21,907 nucleotides of DNA from a virus, in the IMG/VR virus record IMGVR_UViG_3300031801_000027, positions 1 to 21,907 of that record; one strand, given 5' to 3'. Each line of letters begins with the position of its first letter. The stretch's first letter is position 1. Under the pieces are notes generated by a model. That model did no database searches. It saw nothing but the letters and a program-made list of their open reading frames with translations, and was not told the origin of the DNA. Of the stretch, positions 8,072 through 15,112 are shown in pieces. The translations under genes were made by a program, and so were the position numbers.

Positions 8072-9190
8072 ATGGCAAAGAAAAAAGAAAAGGCTGGTCG
8101 TCTATCAATCGACCAAATGCGAAAGCTTATCAACAAGAAAGCAGGGCAAGAAGTATCTATCGATCTCACAGACGATAATAACCCCACAATCGTAAAGCAA
8201 TGGATTCCAACTGGTTCACGCTGGCTGGATGGTATTGTATGTCGTGGGAAAATGGGTGGCATCCCTGTTGGCAAAGTATCAGAGATTGCCGGTCTGGAAG
8301 CCAGCGGCAAATCCTATATGGCTGCTCAAATCGCGGGTAATGCCCAACGAATGGGGATTGACGTTGTTTACTTCGATTCAGAATCAGCGTTAGACAACAA
8401 GTTTGTAGAGAGATCTGGATGCGACCCGAAGAAGCTGCTCTATATCCCAGCAACATCAGTTGAATTCGTCTTAGAATCAATCGAAGAACTCCTAAAATCA
8501 AACGATAATCAAATGTTGTTCATTTGGGACAGCTTGGCGCTCACACCCGCTATTTCAGATATCGAAGGCGACTTCAACCCACAATCCTCTATGGCTGTAA
8601 AAGCGCGTATTCTTGCGAAGGGTATGTCCAAACTTACTATTCCACTGGCATCAAGCCAATCTACATTTTTGGTATTAAACCAACTGAAAACGAATATTAC
8701 TCGTTCCCCTTCAGAAGTGATGACCACGCCATATGTAACCCCCGGCGGTAAAGCTATGATTTATGCATATTCATTGCGTATCTGGCTCACCCGTCCCAAA
8801 GCAAAAGCATCTTTTGTTACAGACGACAAAGGCTATAGAATAGGTAATACAGTAAAAGTAAAGATTGAGAAGTCACGCTTTGGTTCTCAAGGACGTCAAT
8901 GTCAATTTAAGATTTTATGGGGCGATACTGTAGGTGTTGCCGATGAAGACAGCTGGTTTGACGCTATTCAAAGTTCAGAACACATCAAACAATCAGGCGC
9001 CTGGTATGAGCTAGTTTTTGCAGATGGCACTTCCGAAAAGTTTCAGTCAGCGCATTGGGCTAAAAAGCTTCAAGACAAAAAGTTCAAAACACGAGTTTTA
9101 GAAATTATGGATGAAGAGATTGTAACGAAGTTCGACGCAAGGACTGGTAATGCTGACGGTTTCTATGATGACGAAGAAAATACAGCATAA
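8072..9190 (+). CDS. recA: RecA/UvsX-type recombinase
   Basis: The 372-residue protein has the RecA ATPase core: Walker A as GLEASGKS (74-81), a Walker B strand MLFIWDS with Asp153, and the RecA-like run DSLALTP followed by IEGD. NQLK (203-206) matches the sensor strand, and TPGGKAMIYAYSLRI (223-237) matches the T-x-GG-A-L-K-F-Y-A segment. It should bind single-stranded DNA with ATP and carry out strand exchange in recombination-dependent replication or repair, working with the phage SSB. The IEG element and overall length (E. coli RecA is 353) place it nearer to bacterial RecA than to T4 UvsX. The C-terminus is acidic (DDEENTA). AAGGAAA precedes the ATG. Confidence 0.92.
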   Translation: MAKKKEKAGRLSIDQMRKLINKKAGQEVSIDLTDDNNPTIVKQWIPTGSRWLDGIVCRGKMGGIPVGKVSEIAGLEASGKSYMAAQIAGNAQRMGIDVVYFDSESALDNKFVERSGCDPKKLLYIPATSVEFVLESIEELLKSNDNQMLFIWDSLALTPAISDIEGDFNPQSSMAVKARILAKGMSKLTIPLASSQSTFLVLNQLKTNITRSPSEVMTTPYVTPGGKAMIYAYSLRIWLTRPKAKASFVTDDKGYRIGNTVKVKIEKSRFGSQGRQCQFKILWGDTVGVADEDSWFDAIQSSEHIKQSGAWYELVFADGTSEKFQSAHWAKKLQDKKFKTRVLEIMDEEIVTKFDARTGNADGFYDDEENTA

Positions 9191-9202
9191 GCATTTTACT
9201 CT

Positions 9203-9218
9203 TGGCACTTTTATTGCA
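9203..9218 (+). promoter_or_regulatory. Possible sigma54 promoter (TGGCAC-N5-TTGCA)
   Basis: TGGCAC at 9203-9208 and TTGCA at 9214-9218 place GG and GC exactly 10 bases apart, as at -24/-12 of sigma54 promoters. The gap is otherwise non-coding. The same bases could also be a sigma70 -35 (TTGGCA at 9202) paired with TATAGT at 9224-9229 over 16 bases, so the class of promoter is uncertain. Confidence 0.4.
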
Positions 9219-9243
9219 ACTTATATAGTCACACCTTTTCTAC

Positions 9244-9272
9244 TTGACTTGTTTATTTCTATAAATTATACT
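9244..9272 (+). promoter_or_regulatory. Sigma70-type promoter before the deaminase
   Basis: TTGACT (9244-9249) and TATACT (9267-9272) are spaced by 17 bases. The expected transcription start, 6-8 bases past the -10, coincides with the ATG at 9281, and no Shine-Dalgarno lies in between. Confidence 0.75.
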
Positions 9273-9280
9273 ATTTCTGT

Positions 9281-9694
9281 ATGACAAATGAACCTAAAAT
9301 AAGGCAACTATCGAGAAAAGAAAAGAAATATGTAGATTTAGCAAAACGCATTTCTTTTCAGTCTGATTATTCCCATAGACATGGCGCAGTACTCACAAAA
9401 GGGGCTAATATAGTAAACGTCTCTTGCAATAAAAACAAGTTTAGTTCTTTCGCTATGAGGTTCAAAAAAAATAATAAAGACTTTGCGACAGTGCATGCTG
9501 AACTCGGTACTATATTAAACGTAGAAAGAGTTAACACAGACGGAGCAACGGTATACGTTGTGAGAACGAACAACCAAGGTGAGTTTAGATTAAGCAAACC
9601 TTGCAATATGTGTGAAGAAGCTATGCGTTGGGTTGGAGTAAAGAAAGTTATATATTCCACCAGCGAAGGCACATTCAAGGAAATGAAATTATGA
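9281..9694 (+). CDS. Zinc-dependent cytidine/dCMP deaminase family protein
   Basis: The 137 residues contain the paired deaminase motifs: HAE (72-74), with Glu74 as proton shuttle, and PCNMC (107-111), whose two Cys complete the zinc site with His72. An upstream HGAVLTKG segment (34-41) matches the usual substrate-pocket strand. The likely reaction is hydrolytic deamination of dCMP (or a cytidine nucleoside) to the uracil form, feeding dTMP synthesis. It is shorter than T4 dCMP deaminase (193), so substrate choice is open. The gene has no Shine-Dalgarno and starts where transcription is expected to begin. Its stop overlaps the next start as ATGA. Confidence 0.82.
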   Translation: MTNEPKIRQLSRKEKKYVDLAKRISFQSDYSHRHGAVLTKGANIVNVSCNKNKFSSFAMRFKKNNKDFATVHAELGTILNVERVNTDGATVYVVRTNNQGEFRLSKPCNMCEEAMRWVGVKKVIYSTSEGTFKEMKL

Positions 9695-10659
9695 GTAAAC
9701 AAGAAAGAGTAATGATAATAGATGGGCTAAATATGTTTTTACGAAGTTATATTGTAGTTCCACAAATCTCCAAAGAGGGTCAGCCAATTGGCGGCACAAC
9801 AGGATTTCTAAAATCATTACAGAAGCTTACAAGAGAAGTAAAGCCAGATAAGATTGTTATCTGCTGGGATGGTCGTGGTGGAAGCCGTAAGAGAAAAGAG
9901 AAAAACCCAAACTACAAAGAAGGGCGAAAGCCCATTAGATTGAATAGAAACTTTAAAGTTCTGACCGATGAAGAAGAAAAAGAAAACAAAGTCTGGCAAC
10001 TACACCGCACCGTTGATTATCTCAATAACTTTCCGGTCATCCAAACTCTAGCAGACGAAGTAGAAGCAGATGACATTATATCTTATATCTGTCGACTTTC
10101 AGCATATAAAAATCATCAAAAGGTGATTGTATCAAGCGATAAAGACTTCTTCCAATTGTTAGACGAAAGTACTATTCTCTATCGCCCAATCCAAAAAGTA
10201 ATTCTAAATCGTAAAAAGATTATTGAAGAATACGGCATCCATCCAAACAATTTTGCATTGGCACGTGCTGTAGTTGGCGATAAATCAGATAACCTATGTG
10301 GCGTACCAGGAATTGGTCTCAAAACGATGTCTCGCCGCTTTCCATTTTTTAGCAGAGAAGAAGATGTCTTTATAAAGGAATTGATAGAATTTTGCGAAAA
10401 TCAAGAAAGCACACTCAAGGCATATAAAGCAATTCCAGAGAACGAAAAACTAATTAAAGAGAACTATGAATTGATGCAATTGTATAGCCCTAGCTTATCG
10501 ATACAAACTAAACAGAATATCGATTGGGTTATAAAAGAGTTTGAGTTCAAATTTAGGAAAACGGATACTAATATAATGATGTACCAAGATGGGATAAATG
10601 AAATCAATTGGAACTCTATGTTTGAGGATTTCAATAGAATACAAAGGGATAACAAATAA
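9691..10659 (+). CDS. 5'-3' exonuclease / flap endonuclease (RNase H-like FEN)
   Basis: The ATG at 9691 is chosen over an in-frame ATG at 9628. It overlaps the upstream stop as ATGA, has AAGGA about 9 bases ahead, and puts MIIDGLNMFLRSY at the N-terminus, as is usual in the family. The 322 residues show the PIN/FEN acidic sites: IIDG near 8-11, a CWDGRGG strand with the basic NPNYKEGRKP arch region, DEVEADDI, and VSSDKDFFQLL. These are followed by VVGDKSDNLCGVPGIG with the helix-hairpin-helix that grips duplex DNA. Relatives such as T4 RNase H and T5 D15 remove RNA primers and flaps on the lagging strand. This supplies the 5' nuclease that the short polymerase at 4273 lacks. Confidence 0.9.
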   Translation: MSKQERVMIIDGLNMFLRSYIVVPQISKEGQPIGGTTGFLKSLQKLTREVKPDKIVICWDGRGGSRKRKEKNPNYKEGRKPIRLNRNFKVLTDEEEKENKVWQLHRTVDYLNNFPVIQTLADEVEADDIISYICRLSAYKNHQKVIVSSDKDFFQLLDESTILYRPIQKVILNRKKIIEEYGIHPNNFALARAVVGDKSDNLCGVPGIGLKTMSRRFPFFSREEDVFIKELIEFCENQESTLKAYKAIPENEKLIKENYELMQLYSPSLSIQTKQNIDWVIKEFEFKFRKTDTNIMMYQDGINEINWNSMFEDFNRIQRDNK

Positions 10660-10748
10660 TGAGCTTTTTAGAAATAATTTTACTATCAGGCACTTTGGCA
10701 ATTGCTTTACACTGCGCCTATAGCATGAACAACTGCAATAAAAAGTAA
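10659..10748 (+). CDS. 29-residue hydrophobic peptide, possible membrane protein
   Basis: The ATG at 10659 overlaps the exonuclease stop (TAATG), with AAAGGGA upstream within that gene. The peptide is MSFLEIILLSGTLAIALHCA followed by a short polar end (YSMNNCNKK). One hydrophobic span of about 17 residues and a basic C-terminus suggest a single-pass inner-membrane peptide. It might be a lysis-linked or small signalling peptide, but no family is recognised. The coupling and composition support it; the short length keeps confidence low. Confidence 0.42.
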   Translation: MSFLEIILLSGTLAIALHCAYSMNNCNKK

Positions 10749-10784
10749 TCGACTACTTATTGCTTACACAAGGAGGACATCATT

Positions 10785-11159
10785 ATGTCTTGGATAAAAC
10801 CTATTGTTATTGAGAACAGCAGATTACCAGGATGGTTATCAAAATTTGCCCCAATTGAAGTTTGGGCATTCAGCTTTGGTCCCTTCATCGTTTGTCGCGG
10901 AGAAATGTCTGAAGAAATCAAACGCCACGAAACTATTCACTTCTATCAGCAATTAGAATTGCTTTTTGTTTTGCAATGGCTCTTATATGGACTTTTCTAC
11001 GTTATTGGACGTTTTACGACCGGCACGTGGAAAGACGCTTATTATCATAACCCATTTGAAGTAGAAGCATACAACCATGATGGAGAAAAAGAGTATCTAA
11101 AGGAGCGAAAGCTCTGGGCTTGGACTAAATATATTAAGGTGCTAATCAAAGGAACCTAA
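10785..11159 (+). CDS. Putative membrane-associated zinc metallopeptidase (HExxH)
   Basis: A 124-residue protein behind AAGGAGG. HETIH (48-52) gives two zinc ligands and the catalytic Glu49. PFEVEAY (90-96) supplies a third acidic ligand about 40 residues later, the gluzincin arrangement. Between them is a strongly hydrophobic stretch (about 57-76, LELLFVLQWLLYGLFYVIGR), so it may sit in or on the membrane. The fold resembles small HExxH-containing proteins annotated as hypothetical in phages and bacteria. Substrate and activity are unknown. It might act on envelope proteins, given its hydrophobic and secreted neighbours, or it may have lost activity. Confidence 0.62.
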   Translation: MSWIKPIVIENSRLPGWLSKFAPIEVWAFSFGPFIVCRGEMSEEIKRHETIHFYQQLELLFVLQWLLYGLFYVIGRFTTGTWKDAYYHNPFEVEAYNHDGEKEYLKERKLWAWTKYIKVLIKGT

Positions 11160-11162
11160 TGA

Positions 11163-11411
11163 GTGAAGACACTAGCAATCCTTGTTCTACTAATTTCATT
11201 TTCTGCATTGGCAGCGCCACCGCGTGTCAACCCCAATACAAGATCTAAATTTTATGATTTTGGTGAACAAGTGATTGATGGTGAAATCCGCCGCCCAACT
11301 GCCCTATACACAGATGCTCGCAATCGCGCCCGATTTGGGCGATTATTACGTCTTAAACGATCTTTTTTACCCGATTTATTTGAGACAGCCAAAGAGAAAA
11401 TTTTTAAGTAA
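11163..11411 (+). CDS. Small secreted protein with signal peptide, function unknown
   Basis: The GTG at 11163 is chosen because it yields a textbook signal peptide: MKTLAILVLLISFSALA, with cleavage likely after Ala-x-Ala near residue 17. AAAGGA (11148-11153) lies 9 bases before it. A competing ATG at 11159 gives only 29 polar residues. The mature part, about 65 residues, is basic and includes YDFGEQVIDGEIRRPTALY and RLLRLKRSFLPDL. A DF-x(4)-DGE-x-x-RP segment followed by a basic helix reminds me of short segments in envelope and gliding-motility proteins of Myxococcota and Bdellovibrionota. That is from memory and tentative. It could be a host-derived exported protein acting in the periplasm. 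Confidence 0.62.
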   Translation: MKTLAILVLLISFSALAAPPRVNPNTRSKFYDFGEQVIDGEIRRPTALYTDARNRARFGRLLRLKRSFLPDLFETAKEKIFK

Positions 11412-11460
11412 AAAACTTTTCTAATCCTTACGCAGACTTATAAATTAGATTGAAAACCAA

Positions 11461-11489
11461 TTGACTTTTATAATAAGCTTATTTATACT
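11461..11489 (+). promoter_or_regulatory. Sigma70-type promoter of helicase-reductase unit
   Basis: TTGACT (11461-11466), a 17-base spacer and TATACT (11484-11489) lie in a 105-base gap. The expected start is near 11496, leaving a short leader with AGAGGTG (11508-11514) before the ATG at 11517. Confidence 0.78.
11472..11483. repeat. Palindrome AATAAGCTTATT inside the promoter spacer
   Basis: A perfect 12-base palindrome lies entirely between the -35 and -10 boxes, a classic operator position. Its half-site AATAA matches the repeats at 4217 and 6645. Confidence 0.5.
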
Positions 11490-11516
11490 TACTCTACCAA
11501 ACAAAACAGAGGTGAA

Positions 11517-12887
11517 ATGGAAAATTTAGGAGTATTTGGAAAGTCCTTCCAAGAAAATCTATGTAAACTGTTAGTTTACGACCGGTCCTTCTGCGACCAG
11601 ATGCAAGAAGTCCTCGACGTCGGCTTCCTAGAACTAAAATACTTACAAGTATTTACACGCAAACTCTTTGAATATAAAGACGAATATAAAACACACCCTA
11701 CGAACGGAACTCTCAACTCTATTTTTAATACAGAACTAGAAGTAGAGAGTACGGTAATCAAAAAGCAGATTGGCGATTACTTTGTGCGTATACAAGCATT
11801 CCCAGATGTAGAAGATCACGAATACGTAAAAGATAAAAGTTTAGAATTCTGCAAAAAGCAAGTCCTAAAAAACGCTATGATGAAGTCCGTTCCTCTGCTC
11901 AACAATTGCTCGTTTGAGGAAATCGAACAACTCATCATAAAAGCCCTACGATTAGGAGCAGATAATGACTTTGGCTATGATTACATCAAAGACTTTGATG
12001 CACGCTTTTTACTTAAAGCCAGAAACCCAATATCTACAGGCTGGACCAAAATTGATAAAATCACAAAAGGCGGTTTAGGTTCTGGTGAATTATGCGTAGT
12101 TATTGCCCCAACGGGAGCAGGAAAATCGCACGTCTTGGTTCATCTAGGAGCACAAGCTCTAAAACAAGGCAAAAACGTTGTTCATTTTACATTAGAATTG
12201 TCCGACACTGCCGTTGCAAGACGTTATGATGCCTGTATCACCGGAATCAACCTAGACAACCTTATAGATGAAAAAGAAGCCATTTTTGAGAAAGTACAAG
12301 AAGTTGATGGTCAACTCATAGTAAAGGAATATCCCACAAAGTCTGCGACACCGGTTACTATCAAAAACCATCTAGAAAAGATTAGGCAAACGCAGATGGA
12401 AATCGATATGGTTATTGTAGATTATGGAGATCTTTTAAGAGGCACATCTGTGGGAAAGAATACAGAGAAAAGACACGAGTTAGAATCTATTTATGAAGAG
12501 TTGCGAGGAATAGCGCAGGAGTTTAACTGCCCTCTCATCACAGCTTCACAAACCAATCGAAAAGGACTAAACGAAGAAGTCATCACAATGGAATCGATTT
12601 CTGAAGCATTTAATAAATGTTTCATTGCTGATTTTATTATAAGTCTTTCAAGAACAATCAAAGATAGGAGTTGCAACATTGGGCGACTATTTGTTGCAAA
12701 AAACAGAAATGGACCTGACGCCATTATATATTCTGTTTTTATGGATACAGGCACGGTAACTATAAAAGTGTTAGAGCAGGAGGACGTGGTAAAGATACAA
12801 GCGCAACAACAAGCAAATAAAGAAAGGTCCGATATGAGTTCAGCAAGGAAAGTTTACCAGCAACACAAGAAGGAAAAACAAACATGA
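11517..12887 (+). CDS. Replicative DNA helicase, DnaB/gp41 family
   Basis: The 456-residue protein has an N-terminal helical domain of about 160 residues, a linker, and a RecA-like motor. Walker A is APTGAGKS (197-204), the catalytic Glu is probably in FTLELSD (224-230), Walker B is MVIVDYGDLL (298-307), and the sensor strand is TASQTNR (342-348), the counterpart of DnaB's SQLNR. A downstream VAKNRNGP fits the DnaB arginine-finger region. It should form a hexamer that unwinds the fork 5' to 3'. No primase domain is fused and none is seen in the window, so the primase is elsewhere or comes from the host. It is the first gene after the promoter at 11461 and its stop overlaps the reductase start by four bases (ATGA). 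Confidence 0.9.
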   Translation: MENLGVFGKSFQENLCKLLVYDRSFCDQMQEVLDVGFLELKYLQVFTRKLFEYKDEYKTHPTNGTLNSIFNTELEVESTVIKKQIGDYFVRIQAFPDVEDHEYVKDKSLEFCKKQVLKNAMMKSVPLLNNCSFEEIEQLIIKALRLGADNDFGYDYIKDFDARFLLKARNPISTGWTKIDKITKGGLGSGELCVVIAPTGAGKSHVLVHLGAQALKQGKNVVHFTLELSDTAVARRYDACITGINLDNLIDEKEAIFEKVQEVDGQLIVKEYPTKSATPVTIKNHLEKIRQTQMEIDMVIVDYGDLLRGTSVGKNTEKRHELESIYEELRGIAQEFNCPLITASQTNRKGLNEEVITMESISEAFNKCFIADFIISLSRTIKDRSCNIGRLFVAKNRNGPDAIIYSVFMDTGTVTIKVLEQEDVVKIQAQQQANKERSDMSSARKVYQQHKKEKQT

Positions 12888-14752
12888 CGCAGGAACTAAC
12901 TAATAAAATTTTATCAGATATTACAGTACATATGAAGTATGCCAAATACCTTCCCAAAAAGAAACGTAGAGAAACTTGGACAGAGTTGGTAGACAGAAAC
13001 AAAAAGATGCACTTAAAGAAATTTCCGCAGTTAAAAGAAGAGATTAGCGCTGCGTATCAGTTCGTATATGATAAGAAGGTTTTGCCTTCTATGCGTTCTA
13101 TGCAGTTTGGAGGAAAGCCTATTGAAGTTGCACCAAATCGTATCTTTAACTGCGCTTACATCCCAATCGATGACTGGCGTTCTTTTCACGAAGCTATGTT
13201 TCTTCTTCTAGGAGGCACAGGCGTCGGTTATAGCGTTCAGTTCCATCACGTAAATCAGCTACCTCAAATCACAAAACCATCGCTAAAGTACACACGTAGG
13301 CATCTTATTGGAGATAGTATCGAAGGATGGGCAGATGCCGTAAAAGTTCTTATGAAAACCTATTTCCTTGGAGGATCTAAAATCCGCTTTGATTACAGCG
13401 ACATACGCTCGAAGGGTGAAGCGCTCCTTACATCCGGCGGCAAAGCTCCCGGTCCTCAACCACTTCGCGAATGTTTGGTTAAGCTAGAAGGTATACTTTC
13501 AGAAAAAGAAACAGGCGACAAACTTACTCCTATTGAAGTACACGATATGATTTGCCATATTGCTGATGCAGTTTTGGCTGGTGGTATTCGCAGAGCAGCC
13601 CTAATCTCTTTGTTTAGTGCTGGTGACAATGATATGATTGCTGCAAAGTTCGGCAACTGGTGGGAGAAAAACCCACAACGCGGTAGAGCAAACAACTCTG
13701 TTGTTCTTATGCGACATCTCGTTACAAAAGACTTCTTTATGGACTTATGGGCAAGAGTAAAAGAAAGTGGAGCAGGAGAACCCGGTTTCTATTTCTCAAA
13801 CGATAAAGATTACGGAACGAACCCCTGCTGTGAAATTGGCTTGCGCCCCTACCAGTTCTGTAATCTAACAGAGATCAATGCTTCTGATGTTAGCAGTCAA
13901 GAAGATTATGAAGAAAGAGCAAAAGCAGCAACATTTATCGGCACTCTACAAGCCAGTTATACCGACTTTCATTATCTCCGTGAAGTCTGGCATAGAAACA
14001 CAGAAAGAGATGCATTAGTTGGTGTATCAATGACCGGCATTGCATCAGGCGCCGTACTGAAACTTGATATGAAACAAGCTGCTAAAGCTGTCATTCAAGA
14101 GAATAAGCGAGTTGCCGAGTTGATTGGTATTAATCAAGCAGCAAGAACAACTTGCGTAAAGCCAGCAGGAACCACAAGCCTAACGTTAGGCACATCAAGT
14201 GGCATTCACGCTTGGCACAATAAATATTATATTAGACGCATGCGTGTAGGCAAGAATGAATCAATTTATACTCATTTGGCAATTTATCATCCAGAGTTGA
14301 TTGAGGATGAATATTTTAGACCACACGATACTGCTGTGATTGCTGTCCCTCAAAAAGCACCTCATGGTGCGATTACAAGAAAAGAATCAGCAATCGATCT
14401 TTTAGAAAGAATAAATAAGATTAGCGACGAGTGGGTAAAGACCGGACATCGTAAAGGTCAAAACTCTCACAACGTTTCAGCTACTATTTCCGTTAGAGAC
14501 AATGAATGGGAAAGTACTGGCGAGTGGATGTGGGAAAACAGAGACGTATACAACGGCTTATCTGTAATCCCATATGACGGTGGCTCATATGTACAAGCAC
14601 CATTTGAGGATTGCACTAAAGCAGAATATGAAGAACTATCCTCTACTCTAAAAGAAATTGATCTTACACAAGTTGTAGAGATAGAAGACAATACAGATCT
14701 CAAAGGCGAATTAGCTTGTGCCGGTGGTGCATGCGAAATTACCTTTGTATAA
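12884..14752 (+). CDS. nrdJ: Adenosylcobalamin-dependent (class II) ribonucleotide reductase
   Basis: The 622 residues align by motif with the monomeric Lactobacillus leichmannii enzyme RTPR. NCAYIPI supplies Cys90 (RTPR Cys119). NPCCE (313-317) supplies the radical Cys315 (Cys408) and Glu317 (Glu410). FCNLTE supplies Cys326 (Cys419). The C-terminal CAGGAC gives the shuttle pair Cys612/Cys617 with the same C-x4-C spacing as RTPR 731/736. It should reduce ribonucleotides, probably triphosphates, to deoxy forms with B12 and thioredoxin-type reductant, without oxygen or an NrdB subunit. It is about 115 residues shorter than RTPR, including a shortening between GVGYSV (114-119) and EGWAD (147-151), near the RTPR allosteric insertion. 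It is translationally coupled to the helicase. Confidence 0.93.
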   Translation: MTQELTNKILSDITVHMKYAKYLPKKKRRETWTELVDRNKKMHLKKFPQLKEEISAAYQFVYDKKVLPSMRSMQFGGKPIEVAPNRIFNCAYIPIDDWRSFHEAMFLLLGGTGVGYSVQFHHVNQLPQITKPSLKYTRRHLIGDSIEGWADAVKVLMKTYFLGGSKIRFDYSDIRSKGEALLTSGGKAPGPQPLRECLVKLEGILSEKETGDKLTPIEVHDMICHIADAVLAGGIRRAALISLFSAGDNDMIAAKFGNWWEKNPQRGRANNSVVLMRHLVTKDFFMDLWARVKESGAGEPGFYFSNDKDYGTNPCCEIGLRPYQFCNLTEINASDVSSQEDYEERAKAATFIGTLQASYTDFHYLREVWHRNTERDALVGVSMTGIASGAVLKLDMKQAAKAVIQENKRVAELIGINQAARTTCVKPAGTTSLTLGTSSGIHAWHNKYYIRRMRVGKNESIYTHLAIYHPELIEDEYFRPHDTAVIAVPQKAPHGAITRKESAIDLLERINKISDEWVKTGHRKGQNSHNVSATISVRDNEWESTGEWMWENRDVYNGLSVIPYDGGSYVQAPFEDCTKAEYEELSSTLKEIDLTQVVEIEDNTDLKGELACAGGACEITFV

Positions 14753-14757
14753 AAAAC

Positions 14758-14786
14758 TTGACTTTACAAAAAAAATAAAATAATAT
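14758..14786 (+). promoter_or_regulatory. Weak candidate promoter
   Basis: TTGACT (14758-14763) and TAATAT (14781-14786) are spaced by 17 bases in an A-rich gap after the reductase. The better TATAAT at 14787 is too far away (23 bases). AAGGAGG follows before the ATG at 14816. Confidence 0.4.
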
Positions 14787-14815
14787 TATAATTGACCAAA
14801 CCATAAGGAGGTATT

Positions 14816-15112
14816 ATGAGTCAACCTAGTTTAATTGTAGTCGATGAGGCTACGGAAGAAGAAGTATCCAAGGATCAATATGTGATTGATTATCTAAAAT
14901 CTTTAATCGCCTTGGAAGAAGCGATGGAGCCTTATAAGGAACAAAAAAGGGAGCTACGTGTTGAATATATTGAAAACAACTGGCTTACCAAAGCTGATAT
15001 CTGGTCAGCAGTAAAAGCTTTCCGTCTTTATAAAGCAACAGCAGATATGGACGATCTAAACGATATGTTCGAACTTATTGAGAAACAATTTGGTACCCCG
15101 GAGGTTCCATGA
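14816..15112 (+). CDS. Small acidic helical protein of unknown function
   Basis: A 98-residue protein with a strong AAGGAGG and a predicted mostly helical make-up. A charged helix (EEAMEPYKEQKRELRVEYI, about 39-57) is followed by a short turn and further helices. The order of a helix rich in Glu/Lys, a turn, a KAFRLYK-like helix and an acidic end faintly recalls GapR-type (DUF2312) DNA-binding proteins of alphaproteobacteria and their phages, but I would not assign it on this. Its stop overlaps the next start (ATGA), coupling it to the GroES-like gene. Confidence 0.62.
   Translation: MSQPSLIVVDEATEEEVSKDQYVIDYLKSLIALEEAMEPYKEQKRELRVEYIENNWLTKADIWSAVKAFRLYKATADMDDLNDMFELIEKQFGTPEVP

Noticed and set aside
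7984-8501. Antisense frames of 108 and 111 residues over recA
   Set aside because: They have no ribosome binding sites or motifs, and recA on the + strand is unambiguous.
9628-9690. In-frame upstream ATG extending the FEN exonuclease by 21 residues
   Set aside because: The extension lies inside the deaminase gene, whereas the ATG at 9691 has a Shine-Dalgarno, an ATGA overlap and the family's normal N-terminus.
11159-11248. ATG frame of 29 residues overlapping the secreted protein start
   Set aside because: It is polar and featureless, while the GTG frame at 11163 encodes a clear signal peptide with good ribosome binding site spacing.
11391-11421. AT-only hairpin around the stop of the secreted protein (AGAAAATTTTT pairing with AAAAA and TTTTCT)
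   Set aside because: It lacks GC pairs, has a bulge, and no T run follows, so it is not a convincing terminator.
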